From an uncultured Spirochaetales bacterium (GTDB lineage Bacteria; Spirochaetota; Spirochaetia; Sphaerochaetales; Sphaerochaetaceae), in contig CAKQJZ010000109.1 of NCBI GenBank assembly GCA_934247875.1, forward strand, positions 1 to 5,207: 5,207 nucleotides of DNA. The letters run 5' to 3'. A model generated the notes under the pieces. That model was given only the letters and a program-made list of their open reading frames with translations, was not told where the DNA came from and searched no databases. Positions 5,163 through 5,207 of the stretch are shown piece after piece. How positions within the stretch are numbered: the stretch's first letter is position 1; each line of letters starts with the position of its first letter. Both the position numbers and the translations under genes were made by a program.

Positions 5163-5207
5163 AAAGTTTCTTTCATTTAGTACTGCTAAAACCAGTACAC
5201 CTGAGAT

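Larger units (their letters stand above)
5037..5199 (-). mobile_element. Remnant of an IS21-like insertion element (one terminus plus transposase start)
   Basis: Upstream of the transposase stub, the minus strand begins TGTACTGG at 5199. IS21-family ends start with TG, often TGT, so this may be the element's left terminus. Directly inside it, GTACTG and CAGTAC (5180-5185 and 5193-5198) form an inverted repeat with a 7-nt spacer. The rest of the element (istA body, istB, other terminus) is absent from the window, because the similarity ends near 5040. The flank past 5199 is only 8 nt, so no target duplication can be judged. Confidence 0.4.

Overview
This is a low-G+C bacterial window. It reads like the chromosome of an anaerobic, host-associated bacterium. 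The ATP-pyrophosphatase sequence of the GMP synthase resembles what I remember of clostridial (Lachnospiraceae-type) enzymes. AAA/DUF4143 ATPases and Fic/VbhA-type modules are also common in such Firmicutes and in treponeme-like spirochaetes. I cannot settle the phylum from this sequence.

Layout: (1) 2-667 (+) is the C-terminal half of a KtrB/TrkH potassium-translocating subunit, cut by the left edge. After 19 nt comes its cytosolic RCK gating subunit KtrA (687-1340, +), so the two form a ktrBA operon. (2) 1417-2733 (-) is a 438-aa AAA ATPase with a C-terminal DUF4143 region, convergent with ktrA. (3) 2734-2967 is a divergent control region with four copies of an AGTTTTCAATG-like repeat, a candidate promoter in each direction and a strong 11-bp inverted repeat over the start of the ATPase gene. 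(4) 2968-3852 (+) is a two-gene module built like a VbhA/VbhT-type Fic toxin-antitoxin pair. The toxin gene starts with TTG directly after the antitoxin stop codon, in the same frame. (5) 3924-4904 (+) is a GMP synthase ATP-pyrophosphatase subunit without the usual fused glutamine amidotransferase domain, followed by a hairpin terminator candidate. (6) 5037-5199 (-) looks like one end of an IS21-like element with a 30-codon stub of its transposase, truncated just before the terminator region.

The main observation is the Fic pair. The toxin keeps the Fic fold signature, but its active-site loop reads QPFREGSTC instead of HPFREGNGR. It has lost the catalytic histidine, the Asn, the Gly and the first Arg, and a Leu replaces the second Arg. 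The partner, recognisable as VbhA-like, has Thr where the inhibitory Glu of the (S/T)xxxE(G/N) motif should be. That Glu normally contacts the second Arg of the toxin, so both sides of the inhibitory contact are gone while both reading frames stay open. This suggests a co-diverged pseudo-Fic pair with another role, or one at an early stage of decay.

The housekeeping genes (potassium uptake, GMP synthesis) flank an accessory segment (ATPase plus Fic pair), and the IS remnant lies beyond guaA. The segment may therefore be a small island, but no attachment sites or target duplications are visible.
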